A stretch of 64,000 bases of DNA from an uncultured Chitinophagaceae bacterium (GTDB lineage Bacteria > Bacteroidota > Bacteroidia > Chitinophagales > Chitinophagaceae): assembly GCA_937873715.1 (NCBI GenBank), contig CALMYJ010000020.1, forward strand, positions 1 through 64,000. Direction: 5' to 3'. Under the pieces are notes generated by a model that saw only the letters and a program-made list of their open reading frames with translations, was not told where the DNA came from and made no database searches. Shown here piece by piece: positions 25,562-33,679 of the stretch (within the stretch, counting starts at the first letter, position 1; the number at the start of each line of letters is the position of its first letter). A program made the translations under genes and the position numbers.

Positions 25562-26896
25562 TTACACACCGGTATAATTGCCCGGCGTAATCGTTTTAAG
25601 TTCCTGTTTAATGGACACTGGCACTTTGAGTTTACTGATAAACTGGTGCAAGGTTTTTTGGGTGATACCTTCTTTTCCTCTTGTCAACTCTTTTAATGCT
25701 TCGTAGGGTGCCGGGTAGTTTTCACGGCGCAGGATGGTTTGAATGGCTTCGGCTACCACGGCCCAGTTGTTGTTCAGGTCGGCCTTAATTGCCTGCTCAT
25801 TTAACACTAATTTATCCAGGCCTTTTTCAATGGCTTTAATGGCAATAAGGGTATGTGCAACGGGTACGCCTATGTTGCGTAATACGGTACTGTCTGTTAA
25901 GTCTCTCTGCAGCCTTGATACCGGCAGTTTGGCCGCAAAATGCTCCAGTAATGCATTGGCTATCCCGAGGTTGCCTTCGGCATTTTCAAAATCAATCGGG
26001 TTTACTTTATGGGGCATGGCACTGCTGCCCACTTCGCCTTTTTTTGTTTTTTGCTTAAAGTACTCCATGCTTATATAAGTCCAGATATCCCGGCACAAAT
26101 CAATCAGTATGGTATTCATTCTTTTGATGGCATCAAAATGTGCAGCCAGGGTATCATAATGCTCTATCTGCGTAGTGTACTGCTGCCGCTGCAGGTGCAG
26201 GCGCTCTTCGGTAAATGCATTGGCAAATTTTATCCAGTCGTATTTAGGATAGGCCACTTTATGGGCATTGAAATTTCCGGTGGCGCCGCCAAACTTTGCT
26301 GTATAAGGAATATAGCTGAACAGTTGTACCTGGTTTTCGATACGCTCCACAAATACCATCAGCTCTTTACCCAGCCGTGTAGGCGATGCCGGCTGGCCAT
26401 GTGTACGGGCCAGCATGGGTATGTTGGCAAATTTTTCGGCAAGCTGCTGCAGCGCCGATTGTAAATTAATAACGCCAGGCAGGTATTCATGCTCCATAGC
26501 CAGCTTCCACAGCAGGGGTATGGCAGTATTATTAATATCCTGGGAGGTAAGCCCAAAATGCACCCATTCTTTTGCATGGCCGGCACCCAGTTTTTCCAAT
26601 TGTTCTTTCACAAAATACTCCACCGCTTTCACATCATGATTGGTAACTTTTTCAGCATCTTTTACCTGGCGGGCATCCTGTTCCGAAAAATTGTCAACTA
26701 TTAGCGGCAATTGTTTTTTTACCCTGGCATCTAACTTAAAAAAACCTTTGCTGCACAGGAAAAGCAGGTATTCCACTTCTACATGCACCCGGTATTTAAT
26801 GAGGGCAAATTCGCTGAAATAGGCGGCTAACTGTTCGCTTTGCCTGCGGTAGCGGCCATCCACAGGCGATATGGCGGTTAAGGGAGAAAGTTCCAT
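25562..26896 (-). CDS. purB: Adenylosuccinate lyase
   Basis: The 444-aa enzyme acts twice in purine synthesis: it cleaves SAICAR to AICAR and adenylosuccinate to AMP, releasing fumarate. It opens with LTAISPVDGRYRRQ, has the THGQPASPTRLGKE segment with the catalytic histidine, and carries the fumarase-superfamily signature GSSAMPHKVNPIDFENAEG. Length and layout fit the longer E. coli-like PurB. The ATG at 26896 is preferred to the upstream TTG at 26914. It is divergent from mqnA with back-to-back promoters. Confidence 0.97.
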   Translation of the reverse strand: MELSPLTAISPVDGRYRRQSEQLAAYFSEFALIKYRVHVEVEYLLFLCSKGFFKLDARVKKQLPLIVDNFSEQDARQVKDAEKVTNHDVKAVEYFVKEQLEKLGAGHAKEWVHFGLTSQDINNTAIPLLWKLAMEHEYLPGVINLQSALQQLAEKFANIPMLARTHGQPASPTRLGKELMVFVERIENQVQLFSYIPYTAKFGGATGNFNAHKVAYPKYDWIKFANAFTEERLHLQRQQYTTQIEHYDTLAAHFDAIKRMNTILIDLCRDIWTYISMEYFKQKTKKGEVGSSAMPHKVNPIDFENAEGNLGIANALLEHFAAKLPVSRLQRDLTDSTVLRNIGVPVAHTLIAIKAIEKGLDKLVLNEQAIKADLNNNWAVVAEAIQTILRRENYPAPYEALKELTRGKEGITQKTLHQFISKLKVPVSIKQELKTITPGNYTGV

Positions 26897-26911
26897 AATA
26901 TTGAGTGGCCG

Positions 26912-26919
26912 CAAAGATA
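26912..26919 (-). promoter_or_regulatory. Predicted -7 element of purB
   Basis: On the minus strand 26919-26912 reads TATCTTTG, a full TAnnTTTG match, 15 bases before the purB ATG. The -33 TTG is not clear. It leaves a very short leader. Confidence 0.5.
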
Positions 26920-26930
26920 CAGGCTGCGTT

Positions 26931-26961
26931 TTGAAAAAAGAGGCTGCCCTCCATATCTTTG
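26931..26961 (+). promoter_or_regulatory. Predicted promoter of mqnA, near-leaderless
   Basis: TTG at 26931-26933, 20 bases, then TATCTTTG at 26954-26961 fits the consensus. The ATG at 26968 is six bases after the -7 element, so transcription should begin at or within a base or two of the start codon. Confidence 0.55.
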
Positions 26962-26967
26962 CCCGCT

Positions 26968-27750
26968 ATGACGGTTGAAAACAGTATGGCAGGTAATACT
27001 ATAAGGATTGGCGCAGTAAACTACCTGAACACCAAACCCCTGATTTATGGTTTTGAAAAAGGGATGATGCAGGAGGAAATCTCCCTTCAAATTAACTACC
27101 CAGCCAATATTGCCCGGGCACTGCTTAACCAGGAAATTGACCTGGGCCTTGTACCCGTGGCAGTACTTCCTCATTTAAAAACCTGGCATATTATTTCTCC
27201 CTTCGGAATTGCCTGCGATGGCCCTGTGGCAAGCGTTTGTCTTTTTAGCGATGTACCGCTTGATGCCATACAAACTGTATTACTCGATTACCAAAGCCGC
27301 ACTTCTGCTGCATTACTTAAAATATTGCTGCAGGAATACTGGCATATTCAACCGGTATTTATACAGGCTTATGAGGGCTACGAAAAAGATATTAAAGGCA
27401 GCACTGCCGGGCTGATTATAGGCGACCGGGCTTTACAGCAACGGCAACATTCCCGGTATATTTTCGACCTGGGAGAAGCCTGGAAAATGCATACCGGCCT
27501 GCCCTTTGTATTTGCGGCCTGGGTAAGCAATAAAAAGCTGAACGATGACTTTATTGACCGGTTTAACACCACACTGCAATATGGCCTTAACCGGCTTGAT
27601 GAAGTGGTGGCGCTGCATGATAGCCCTAATTTGAACCTGGCGGAATATTACCAAAGGCATATCCGCTTCCATTTTTCAGCATCCTGCAGGCATGGGTTGC
27701 AACTGTTTTTAGATAAACTGAAAGCATCTTCAGCTTCTGCAAAATTTTAA
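26968..27750 (+). CDS. mqnA: Chorismate dehydratase, futalosine menaquinone pathway
   Basis: The 260-aa protein matches MqnA: RIGAVNYLNTKPLIYGFE at the start, a periplasmic-binding-protein-like two-lobe fold (INYPANIARALLNQEIDLGL, LDYQSRTSAALLKILL) and GLPFVFAAWVSN late. MqnA dehydrates chorismate to 3-enolpyruvylbenzoate, the first committed step of futalosine-route menaquinone synthesis. The other mqn genes are not in this window. Starts at ATG 26968 or 26986 are both possible. The promoter position favours 26968. Confidence 0.93.
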   Translation: MTVENSMAGNTIRIGAVNYLNTKPLIYGFEKGMMQEEISLQINYPANIARALLNQEIDLGLVPVAVLPHLKTWHIISPFGIACDGPVASVCLFSDVPLDAIQTVLLDYQSRTSAALLKILLQEYWHIQPVFIQAYEGYEKDIKGSTAGLIIGDRALQQRQHSRYIFDLGEAWKMHTGLPFVFAAWVSNKKLNDDFIDRFNTTLQYGLNRLDEVVALHDSPNLNLAEYYQRHIRFHFSASCRHGLQLFLDKLKASSASAKF

Positions 27751-27788
27751 TCGTAAAATAGTAGCTTCGCAACTAATCAAAATTTATT

Positions 27789-28238
27789 ATGGCAGAAACA
27801 CTGGGTATGCTTTGCGATAAACTAACAATTGTAAAGCTCAAGCAGTACCATACAGAAGATGAAAACAGGCTAAAAAGCCTTGCCGCACAAAGCAGCCAGT
27901 TACAGGAAGAAATCGATGAATATGTAGCAGATGCCATCAATGGAAAAATTCCTCCATCGAGGCTCACTTTCGACGCCAACAAAGTGTATAAAAAAGAAGG
28001 CAACGAGCTGGCTGCCGTTACAGGCAGCTTTGGAGAGGTATTTTACCGGCTGGCCGATGTAAATTGCCGGCTGTGGCACGAACAGGAAAAAGTGTATGAG
28101 TTTGAAGCTGTGCCGTCTGATGAAAAAAACGCAGTAGTAAAGCAACTTGCCCTGCTTAACCTGGAACGTAACCAATGTATAGACCGAATCAACCAACTTT
28201 TTGCACAATCCATCCATACCGAAAAAAATAACCAGTAA
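27789..28238 (+). CDS. Hypothetical protein coupled to a C-methyltransferase
   Basis: The 149-aa protein is mostly helical. The start GMLCDKLTIVKLKQYHTEDE resembles the D-K-L-T-I motif of small proteins found beside glycan genes, and the end has LLNLERNQCIDRINQLF. I do not recognise the family with confidence. Its stop codon overlaps the next ATG (TAATG), so it is translated together with the methyltransferase and probably works in the same surface-glycan pathway. Confidence 0.75.
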   Translation: MAETLGMLCDKLTIVKLKQYHTEDENRLKSLAAQSSQLQEEIDEYVADAINGKIPPSRLTFDANKVYKKEGNELAAVTGSFGEVFYRLADVNCRLWHEQEKVYEFEAVPSDEKNAVVKQLALLNLERNQCIDRINQLFAQSIHTEKNNQ

Positions 28239-29503
28239 TGCACATACGAAAAAGAACTACCTGCCGTGTTTGCGGATCAGCATCACTTACACCTGTTATC
28301 GACCTTGGCCCTCAATACCTGCAGGGATCATTTGTAAAGCCGGGCAAGGAAATGCCTTCTACCAGAAAAATCAATTGCTCACTGGTGCGTTGTAATCCGC
28401 AGGAAGATGAAAATGCCTGTGGCCTTTTACAGATGGAGCATAGTGTGCCGCCAGAAATTTTGTATGCGGCTTACTGGTACCGCAGCGGCACCAACGCCAC
28501 CATGCGTAACCACTTAAAAGGCATTGTGGATAGCGCCGTTGCTTTGGTAAAAAAAGACCACTGCACGGTGTTGGATATTGGTTGCAACGACGGTACGCTC
28601 CTGAATTATTACCCGGAAAAATGGGAAAAATTTGGCTGCGACCCAAGCGATGTAGCGCAGGAGGTTAAAACAGCCACCGTGGTGCAGGATATATTTCCAT
28701 CTGCAGAATTATTCAACGCAATGGGAGATAAAAGAATGGACATTATCACTTCCATTGCCATGTTTTACGACCTGGAAAGCCCTGTTGATTTTGTAAAAGG
28801 CATCAAAAGGTATTTATCTCCCGAGGGCATCTGGGTATTTGAAATGAGCTATATGCCCAAGATGCTGGAACTCGACAGTTATGATACGATCTGTCATGAA
28901 CACCTTGAATTTTACAGCCTTGCCGTTTTGGAAAAAATTGCAGGCATGGCAGGGATGAAAATTTTTAAAATTTCATTCAACGATATCAACGGCGGCAGTA
29001 TCCGTTGCTATGCCACGCACAAAGAAAGCAGCTTGTACTACAGCAAAGAAGACCATTGGATGATGAACGATATCAGGCAGAAAGAATTTGACCTGGAATT
29101 GGATACAGATAAGCCCTATGTAGCTTTCCAGTACAGAATTGAAAAAGTAAAGAACGACCTGCATAACCTGTTGGTTGATTTAAAAAAAGAAGGAAAGAAA
29201 GTTCATATTTATGGCGCATCCACAAAGGGTAATACAATATTGCAGTGGTGCGATATAAACAGCATGTTAGTGGAATATGCCGCCGAAAGAAACCCTGATA
29301 AATACGGTGCGTATACCTTAGGTACCAATATCCCCATCATCAGCGAAGCGGAAAGCAGGGCCATGAATCCGGATTATTACCTGGTACTACCCTGGCATTT
29401 TAAAGAAGAGTTTTTAGAGAGGGAGAAAGAAGCGCTGGATAAAGGAACGGGATTTATATTTCCTGTGCCGAGGGTGGAAGTGTATAAAAATAATATTAAA
29501 TAA
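28238..29503 (+). CDS. Zinc-binding C-methyltransferase of the NDP-sugar type
   Basis: The 421-aa protein has the three-part layout of sugar C-3/C-methyltransferases: an N-terminal zinc-binding module (CRVCGSASLTPVIDLG, later two more cysteines), a SAM-binding Rossmann domain (VLDIGCNDGTLLNYYP), and a C-terminal domain with the E-x-S-Y pattern (WVFEMSYMPKML) and the NDP-binding-like GASTKGNTIL loop. Such enzymes methylate deoxy sugars for surface polysaccharides. The catalytic pair is probably the Y/H of CHEHLEFYSL. Coupled to the preceding gene by TAATG. Confidence 0.88.
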   Translation: MHIRKRTTCRVCGSASLTPVIDLGPQYLQGSFVKPGKEMPSTRKINCSLVRCNPQEDENACGLLQMEHSVPPEILYAAYWYRSGTNATMRNHLKGIVDSAVALVKKDHCTVLDIGCNDGTLLNYYPEKWEKFGCDPSDVAQEVKTATVVQDIFPSAELFNAMGDKRMDIITSIAMFYDLESPVDFVKGIKRYLSPEGIWVFEMSYMPKMLELDSYDTICHEHLEFYSLAVLEKIAGMAGMKIFKISFNDINGGSIRCYATHKESSLYYSKEDHWMMNDIRQKEFDLELDTDKPYVAFQYRIEKVKNDLHNLLVDLKKEGKKVHIYGASTKGNTILQWCDINSMLVEYAAERNPDKYGAYTLGTNIPIISEAESRAMNPDYYLVLPWHFKEEFLEREKEALDKGTGFIFPVPRVEVYKNNIK

Positions 29504-29559
29504 TTTTAATGTAAATTTTAAATTGCGTATATTACTATTATTTACAATTTAAATACTTA

Positions 29560-30888
29560 TTGTATGACAACACAACACAACACAACACTAGCTTACTCTT
29601 TCTATTTTTATTTTTATTACTAAAAAGTTCAGCGCTTCTTTCGCAAGGCTGGATTGGTAATAGTAACTCTATATATCCATTAAACAGTGCTTTGCAACTT
29701 ACACCACTCAATATTGGCATTGGTACTTCAAACCCATCTGCTCAATTACACAGTACAGGATCTGTAAGGTTTGCAGGTTTGACTCTGAATAACAATTATG
29801 ACAGCGTGCTGGTACGTGACCCAAATGGAAATATTTTTTTTAGAACTGCTGGCTCGTTAAATGCAAATAATTGGCGACTAAACGGGAACGCTGGTACTAC
29901 TACTAATAACTTTTTAGGCACTACAGACAATATGAGATTAGCAATAAGAACAAATAATATAGAAAGGATGACAATACTCCCAAATGGAAATGTCGGACTT
30001 GGTATTACAACTCCCCGAGCTAATTTGCATGTAACAGATGGAACTACAGGAACAATTGCTTTCCCATACGAAACAGCAGTTATTGAAAGAAATGGGGATT
30101 TTAAATTTGGTATATTCAATACAACACTAACGCCAAATAATTCTGCAATTTCTATTAATTTGGGATACTCACGGTTTACAAATACTAATAATGTTCATCC
30201 CGGGTTTGAATTGCAGTATGGAATTTGGGATAATGTTCCAATTTTTAGACTCAATTCATTGTCAAGAAATCCCTTAACAGGTGAGTTTAATGGTGCAAAT
30301 ACTTTTCAAAACATTATGGCAATAAGTAATAATGGAATGGTTGGAGTTAATTTAAATGGTGGTGTACCAGGCCCACCTTTAGTCCCAACTGCCAACCTTG
30401 ATGTAAATGGAACAGTTAGGTTTAGAAACCTTCCAAATGGAGGTGGTTCATATCTGGTTGTTGATGCTAATGGGAATGTTCGAAGGAGTGCATCAACTAT
30501 CGCAGCACGGCAAGCCATTAGCACTTCTAATATAGAAGAAATTGATGCTCTCAAAAAGGAAATAAATGTTTTAAAAAAACAATTTCAGGATTTAGTTTCA
30601 CTTGTTAATAAGTATTCTACAGGCAATAATAGAGAGCCAAATTCAAAACAATTTCAATTATTCCCAAATCCAGCAATAGAAACCTTAAATATTATCCCGA
30701 TTACTAGCCCCTCGAACACTAATAAAAGGGTAGATATTATTAACAGCAACGGGAAAACCATTAAAACGCATTATTTTGTTAATAACCATTCAATTCCTTT
30801 GAAAGGCTTAAGTGCTGGGATATATTTAATCAATATTATTGAAGGGAATAAATTGGTTCATAGTGAAAAAGTAATTATCTCTCAATGA
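29560..30888 (+). CDS. T9SS-secreted tail-fibre-like surface protein, probably phase-variable
   Basis: The body is a 442-codon frame: signal-peptide core LLFLFLFLLLKSSALLSQ, two to three tail-fibre-like repeats with the pattern IGxxTPxAxLHV, a coiled coil (IEEIDALKKEINVLKKQF) and a type A T9SS sorting domain (FQLFPNPAIETLNI to KVIISQ). The only nearby ATG, at 29564, is out of frame by one base and would stop after 19 codons at 29621-29623. Between them lies ACAAC repeated four times. Losing one unit (or gaining two) joins the ATG to the signal peptide. In the present sequence only TTG 29560 is in frame, so the gene is probably OFF or weakly expressed. Confidence 0.85.
   Translation: MYDNTTQHNTSLLFLFLFLLLKSSALLSQGWIGNSNSIYPLNSALQLTPLNIGIGTSNPSAQLHSTGSVRFAGLTLNNNYDSVLVRDPNGNIFFRTAGSLNANNWRLNGNAGTTTNNFLGTTDNMRLAIRTNNIERMTILPNGNVGLGITTPRANLHVTDGTTGTIAFPYETAVIERNGDFKFGIFNTTLTPNNSAISINLGYSRFTNTNNVHPGFELQYGIWDNVPIFRLNSLSRNPLTGEFNGANTFQNIMAISNNGMVGVNLNGGVPGPPLVPTANLDVNGTVRFRNLPNGGGSYLVVDANGNVRRSASTIAARQAISTSNIEEIDALKKEINVLKKQFQDLVSLVNKYSTGNNREPNSKQFQLFPNPAIETLNIIPITSPSNTNKRVDIINSNGKTIKTHYFVNNHSIPLKGLSAGIYLINIIEGNKLVHSEKVIISQ
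29567..29588 (+). repeat. Pentanucleotide tandem repeat (ACAAC)4
   Basis: Four perfect ACAAC units plus AC lie directly after the ATG at 29564 and before the signal-peptide core. Five is not a multiple of three, so each slippage event changes the frame. Repeats of this type at the start of surface-protein genes are the classic substrate of slipped-strand phase variation, as in neisserial opa genes. Confidence 0.9.
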
Positions 30889-30968
30889 AACGAACTATTA
30901 TTTCATGATCAAAAACAAAATAACATTTGATTATATGTTACATTTGTTTTGAATTAATTTGCTTTGCT

Positions 30969-30994
30969 GGCCGTTTTTTACAAACGGCCTTTTA
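30969..30994 (+). terminator. Terminator after the tail-fibre-like gene
   Basis: GGCCGTTT and AAACGGCC form an 8-bp perfect stem with a five-base loop and run into TTTTATTT. It separates the surface protein from the glycosyltransferase operon. Confidence 0.8.
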
Positions 30995-31039
30995 TTTAAC
31001 TAAATGCCGGAATAGGGTTTAAGCAATTATTAAATTTAA

Positions 31040-32122
31040 ATGAAAGGCTTATTTATTAATTCTAAAAAAGCAAAAGACAGTATATATGAGTCTGGATTTA
31101 TGGTATACCAATCTCTTTTGAATTCCAGAACTTACCATATTGATTATTGCGAAGTGGATGCAGATTTAAGAGAAATTAAAACGGGATATGATTTTTATTT
31201 TTTCAATTATCATCCTGTAACCATGGGTTGGCTTGATACAAGCATACTAAAAAAACAACTTGGCTTTGTTATTACAATGATTCTTGAAGTGGCCCCGAGT
31301 GATGCCTTTGTGCTATGCCCAAAAAACGATTTCGATTTGTATTGTGCGCTGGATCCCACTATCAGGCAAAAAAATAATTTATACCCTCTTCCAAGACCCC
31401 TTGAACAAATTACCTTTGACATACAAAACAATTTTACAAATAAAATTCCTGTAATTGGTTCATTTGGGTTTGCTACACGAGGAAAAGGGTTTCAGCATGT
31501 AGTTGATGCTGTGAACAAAGAATTCGATAGCGCAATAATAAGAATCAATATTCCTTTTGGTGATTTTGTTCCCGATTCTGAAGTTTATGCCAATTTTCTT
31601 GGCAATCTCTGTAAGCAAAAGGCAAAAAAAGGTATAGAAGTACAGGTAACGCATGATTTTATGACAAAGGAAGAATTAATAAAATGGTGTGCTGCTAATA
31701 CGCTGAATTGCTTTTTGTATGACAGGAATATGCCAGGGTTATCTGCTACTACAGACCAGGCTATTGTTAGTGGACGACCACTTGCCGTTTCTGACAATGA
31801 TACATTCCGGCATATAACTGCATACCTTCCCCCTTATCCACGTTTTAGTCTTAAAGAATCAATTGAAAAATCAGTACCATTGGTCAAAAAGATGAAAGAT
31901 AACTGGCAGCCACAAAGATTTAAGGAGAAGTTTGAAACTATTCTTAGTGAACATGAAACTTTGATAGTTAAGAAAAAAAATATCAGCAATGGAAATTTTA
32001 TTTTACCGTTGAAAAAGTACAGCATTAAAAATATCATTCAGCAAAGAATAAAAAAGTATAGCCGGAAGCTGAAAAACTTAGACATAAAAAAAATATTCCG
32101 CAAGAAGGATGAACTTATTTAG
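31040..32122 (+). CDS. GT-B fold glycosyltransferase
   Basis: The 360-aa protein is a glycosyltransferase-like protein. The second Rossmann half is clear: VIGSFGFATRGKGFQHVV as the first strand and loop, then TDQAIVSGRPLAVSDNDTFRHI as the donor-binding end, similar to GT4-type enzymes, though the E-x7-E pair is not evident. A basic C-terminal tail (KKYSRKLKNLDIKKIF) suggests membrane contact. Donor and acceptor are unknown. It overlaps the FkbM-type methyltransferase by 14 bp and is the first gene of a four-gene operon ending with a GT9 enzyme. Confidence 0.75.
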   Translation: MKGLFINSKKAKDSIYESGFMVYQSLLNSRTYHIDYCEVDADLREIKTGYDFYFFNYHPVTMGWLDTSILKKQLGFVITMILEVAPSDAFVLCPKNDFDLYCALDPTIRQKNNLYPLPRPLEQITFDIQNNFTNKIPVIGSFGFATRGKGFQHVVDAVNKEFDSAIIRINIPFGDFVPDSEVYANFLGNLCKQKAKKGIEVQVTHDFMTKEELIKWCAANTLNCFLYDRNMPGLSATTDQAIVSGRPLAVSDNDTFRHITAYLPPYPRFSLKESIEKSVPLVKKMKDNWQPQRFKEKFETILSEHETLIVKKKNISNGNFILPLKKYSIKNIIQQRIKKYSRKLKNLDIKKIFRKKDELI

Positions 32123-32816
32123 AGGAGTTGCGAAAAAAATATTGCCACAAGCACAATTAGGTTATTCACAGTTTGGTGAGGATCTGATTATGGCGCATTT
32201 ATTTCATCAGGTTGATATAAAACAGCCGACTTATCTTGATATTGGCGCTAATGAACCCCGCTACATCAGTAATACATACTTTTTTTATACAAGGGGCAGC
32301 AGAGGTATTTTAATTGAGCCTAATCCCTATCTCTGTAAGAAACTACATCAAATAAGACCAAATGATATTGTTTTGCATACTGGTATTGGTTTAAACGAAG
32401 AAGCAGAAGCCGATTTTTATTTATTTCCCAATTATGCGAATGGGCTTAGTACATTTTCAGAAAAAGAAGCACAACATTGGGAACAAATAGGAATGAAAGG
32501 GATAGGTAAAATACCAGTTGAAAAGGTTATAAAAGTTCCCCTAACGCCGATAAACGTTATTATTGAAAAGTACTTTTCAGCAAAAGCACCCAATTTTATC
32601 TCTCTTGATGTAGAAGGATTAGATATTGACATATTAAGAAGCTTTGATTTTAACAGGTTCCGTCCCGATGTTTTTTGTGTGGAAACCGTAGGATACGATG
32701 AAAATCAGAAAGCATATAAAATTGAGGCTATTCTGGAATTAATGCTTTCAAAAGATTACAAGATTCATGCAGATACCTGGGTGAACACAATATTTTGCAG
32801 AAAAGACCTATTCTAA
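32109..32816 (+). CDS. FkbM-family methyltransferase
   Basis: The 235-aa protein has the FkbM (Methyltransf_21) pattern: YSQFGEDLIMAHLF at the start, the SAM loop YLDIGANEPRYISNT, ILIEPNPYLCKKL as motif II and FISLDVEGLDIDILRSF in the core. FkbM-type enzymes O-methylate sugars or polyketides. Here, within a glycan operon, a sugar hydroxyl is the likely target. Its stop overlaps the next ATG (TAATG). Confidence 0.9.
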   Translation: MNLFRGVAKKILPQAQLGYSQFGEDLIMAHLFHQVDIKQPTYLDIGANEPRYISNTYFFYTRGSRGILIEPNPYLCKKLHQIRPNDIVLHTGIGLNEEAEADFYLFPNYANGLSTFSEKEAQHWEQIGMKGIGKIPVEKVIKVPLTPINVIIEKYFSAKAPNFISLDVEGLDIDILRSFDFNRFRPDVFCVETVGYDENQKAYKIEAILELMLSKDYKIHADTWVNTIFCRKDLF

Positions 32817-33679
32817 TGAACGCTATTATCTTCGGCGCCAACGGGCAGGACGGTTTTTACCTTTCACAATTACTGGAGGCCAATAATTACGAAGTGCATA
32901 AAATAGGCAGGAATGACAATGTAAGCCTGTTAGATTATAAAAGCCTTTGTTCCTTATTTGACAAAACAAAGCCGAAATACATCTTTCATTTAGCCGCCAA
33001 CTCCACCACTAATCACAATGCCCTGTTTGAAAACCATGATACTATCAGCACCGGTACGGTGAATATACTGGAAGCGGTAAAGAATTTTTCGCCCGGCAGC
33101 AAAGTGTTTATCTCGGGCAGTGGGCTACAATTTGTAAATTACAACAAGCCCATAAAAGAAACAGATGCATTTGAAGCAAGAGATGCCTATTCGGTAAGCA
33201 GGATACACAGTGTGTATGCCGCCCGGTATTACCGCAGGCTGGGTATCAATGCCTATGTGGGCTATTTTTTTAATCACGACAGCCCCCTGCGATCTGAAAG
33301 GCATATGGCCAAAAAAATATCAACTTTTGCACAAATGATTGCCGCAGGCAGCGATAAAAAACTAGAAATAGGCGATATCAATACCGTAAAAGAATGGGCT
33401 TTTGCAGGCGACATTGTAAAAGGGATAATGACTTTGGTACAGCAGGCTGAAGTGCTGGAAGCCAATATCAGTTCTGGCATGGGGTACTCTATCAAAGACT
33501 GGCTTAAGGCATGCTTTGCATTAACAGGTAAAAACTGGGAAGAACATGTTATCCTTAAAAACGACTTTGTGGCCGAGTATAAATCTTTGGTGTCTGACCC
33601 CTCCCGTATTTTTTCTTTGGGCTGGAAACCCGAAACAAGCTTTGAACAACTGGCATCAATGATGATGCAGCCCGAATGA
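32816..33679 (+). CDS. NAD-dependent epimerase/dehydratase, GDP-mannose-dehydratase-like
   Basis: The 287-aa extended SDR has the nucleotide-binding loop GANGQDG, a serine in FISGSGLQF and the segment AYSVSRIHSVYAARYYRR. That last segment matches the GDP-mannose 4,6-dehydratase region, except that the usual YxxxK is YSVSR here, so arginine replaces the catalytic lysine. It probably modifies a nucleotide sugar. The start at 32816 is set by the TAATG overlap. It is coupled to the GT9 gene by an ATGA overlap. Confidence 0.85.
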   Translation: MNAIIFGANGQDGFYLSQLLEANNYEVHKIGRNDNVSLLDYKSLCSLFDKTKPKYIFHLAANSTTNHNALFENHDTISTGTVNILEAVKNFSPGSKVFISGSGLQFVNYNKPIKETDAFEARDAYSVSRIHSVYAARYYRRLGINAYVGYFFNHDSPLRSERHMAKKISTFAQMIAAGSDKKLEIGDINTVKEWAFAGDIVKGIMTLVQQAEVLEANISSGMGYSIKDWLKACFALTGKNWEEHVILKNDFVAEYKSLVSDPSRIFSLGWKPETSFEQLASMMMQPE

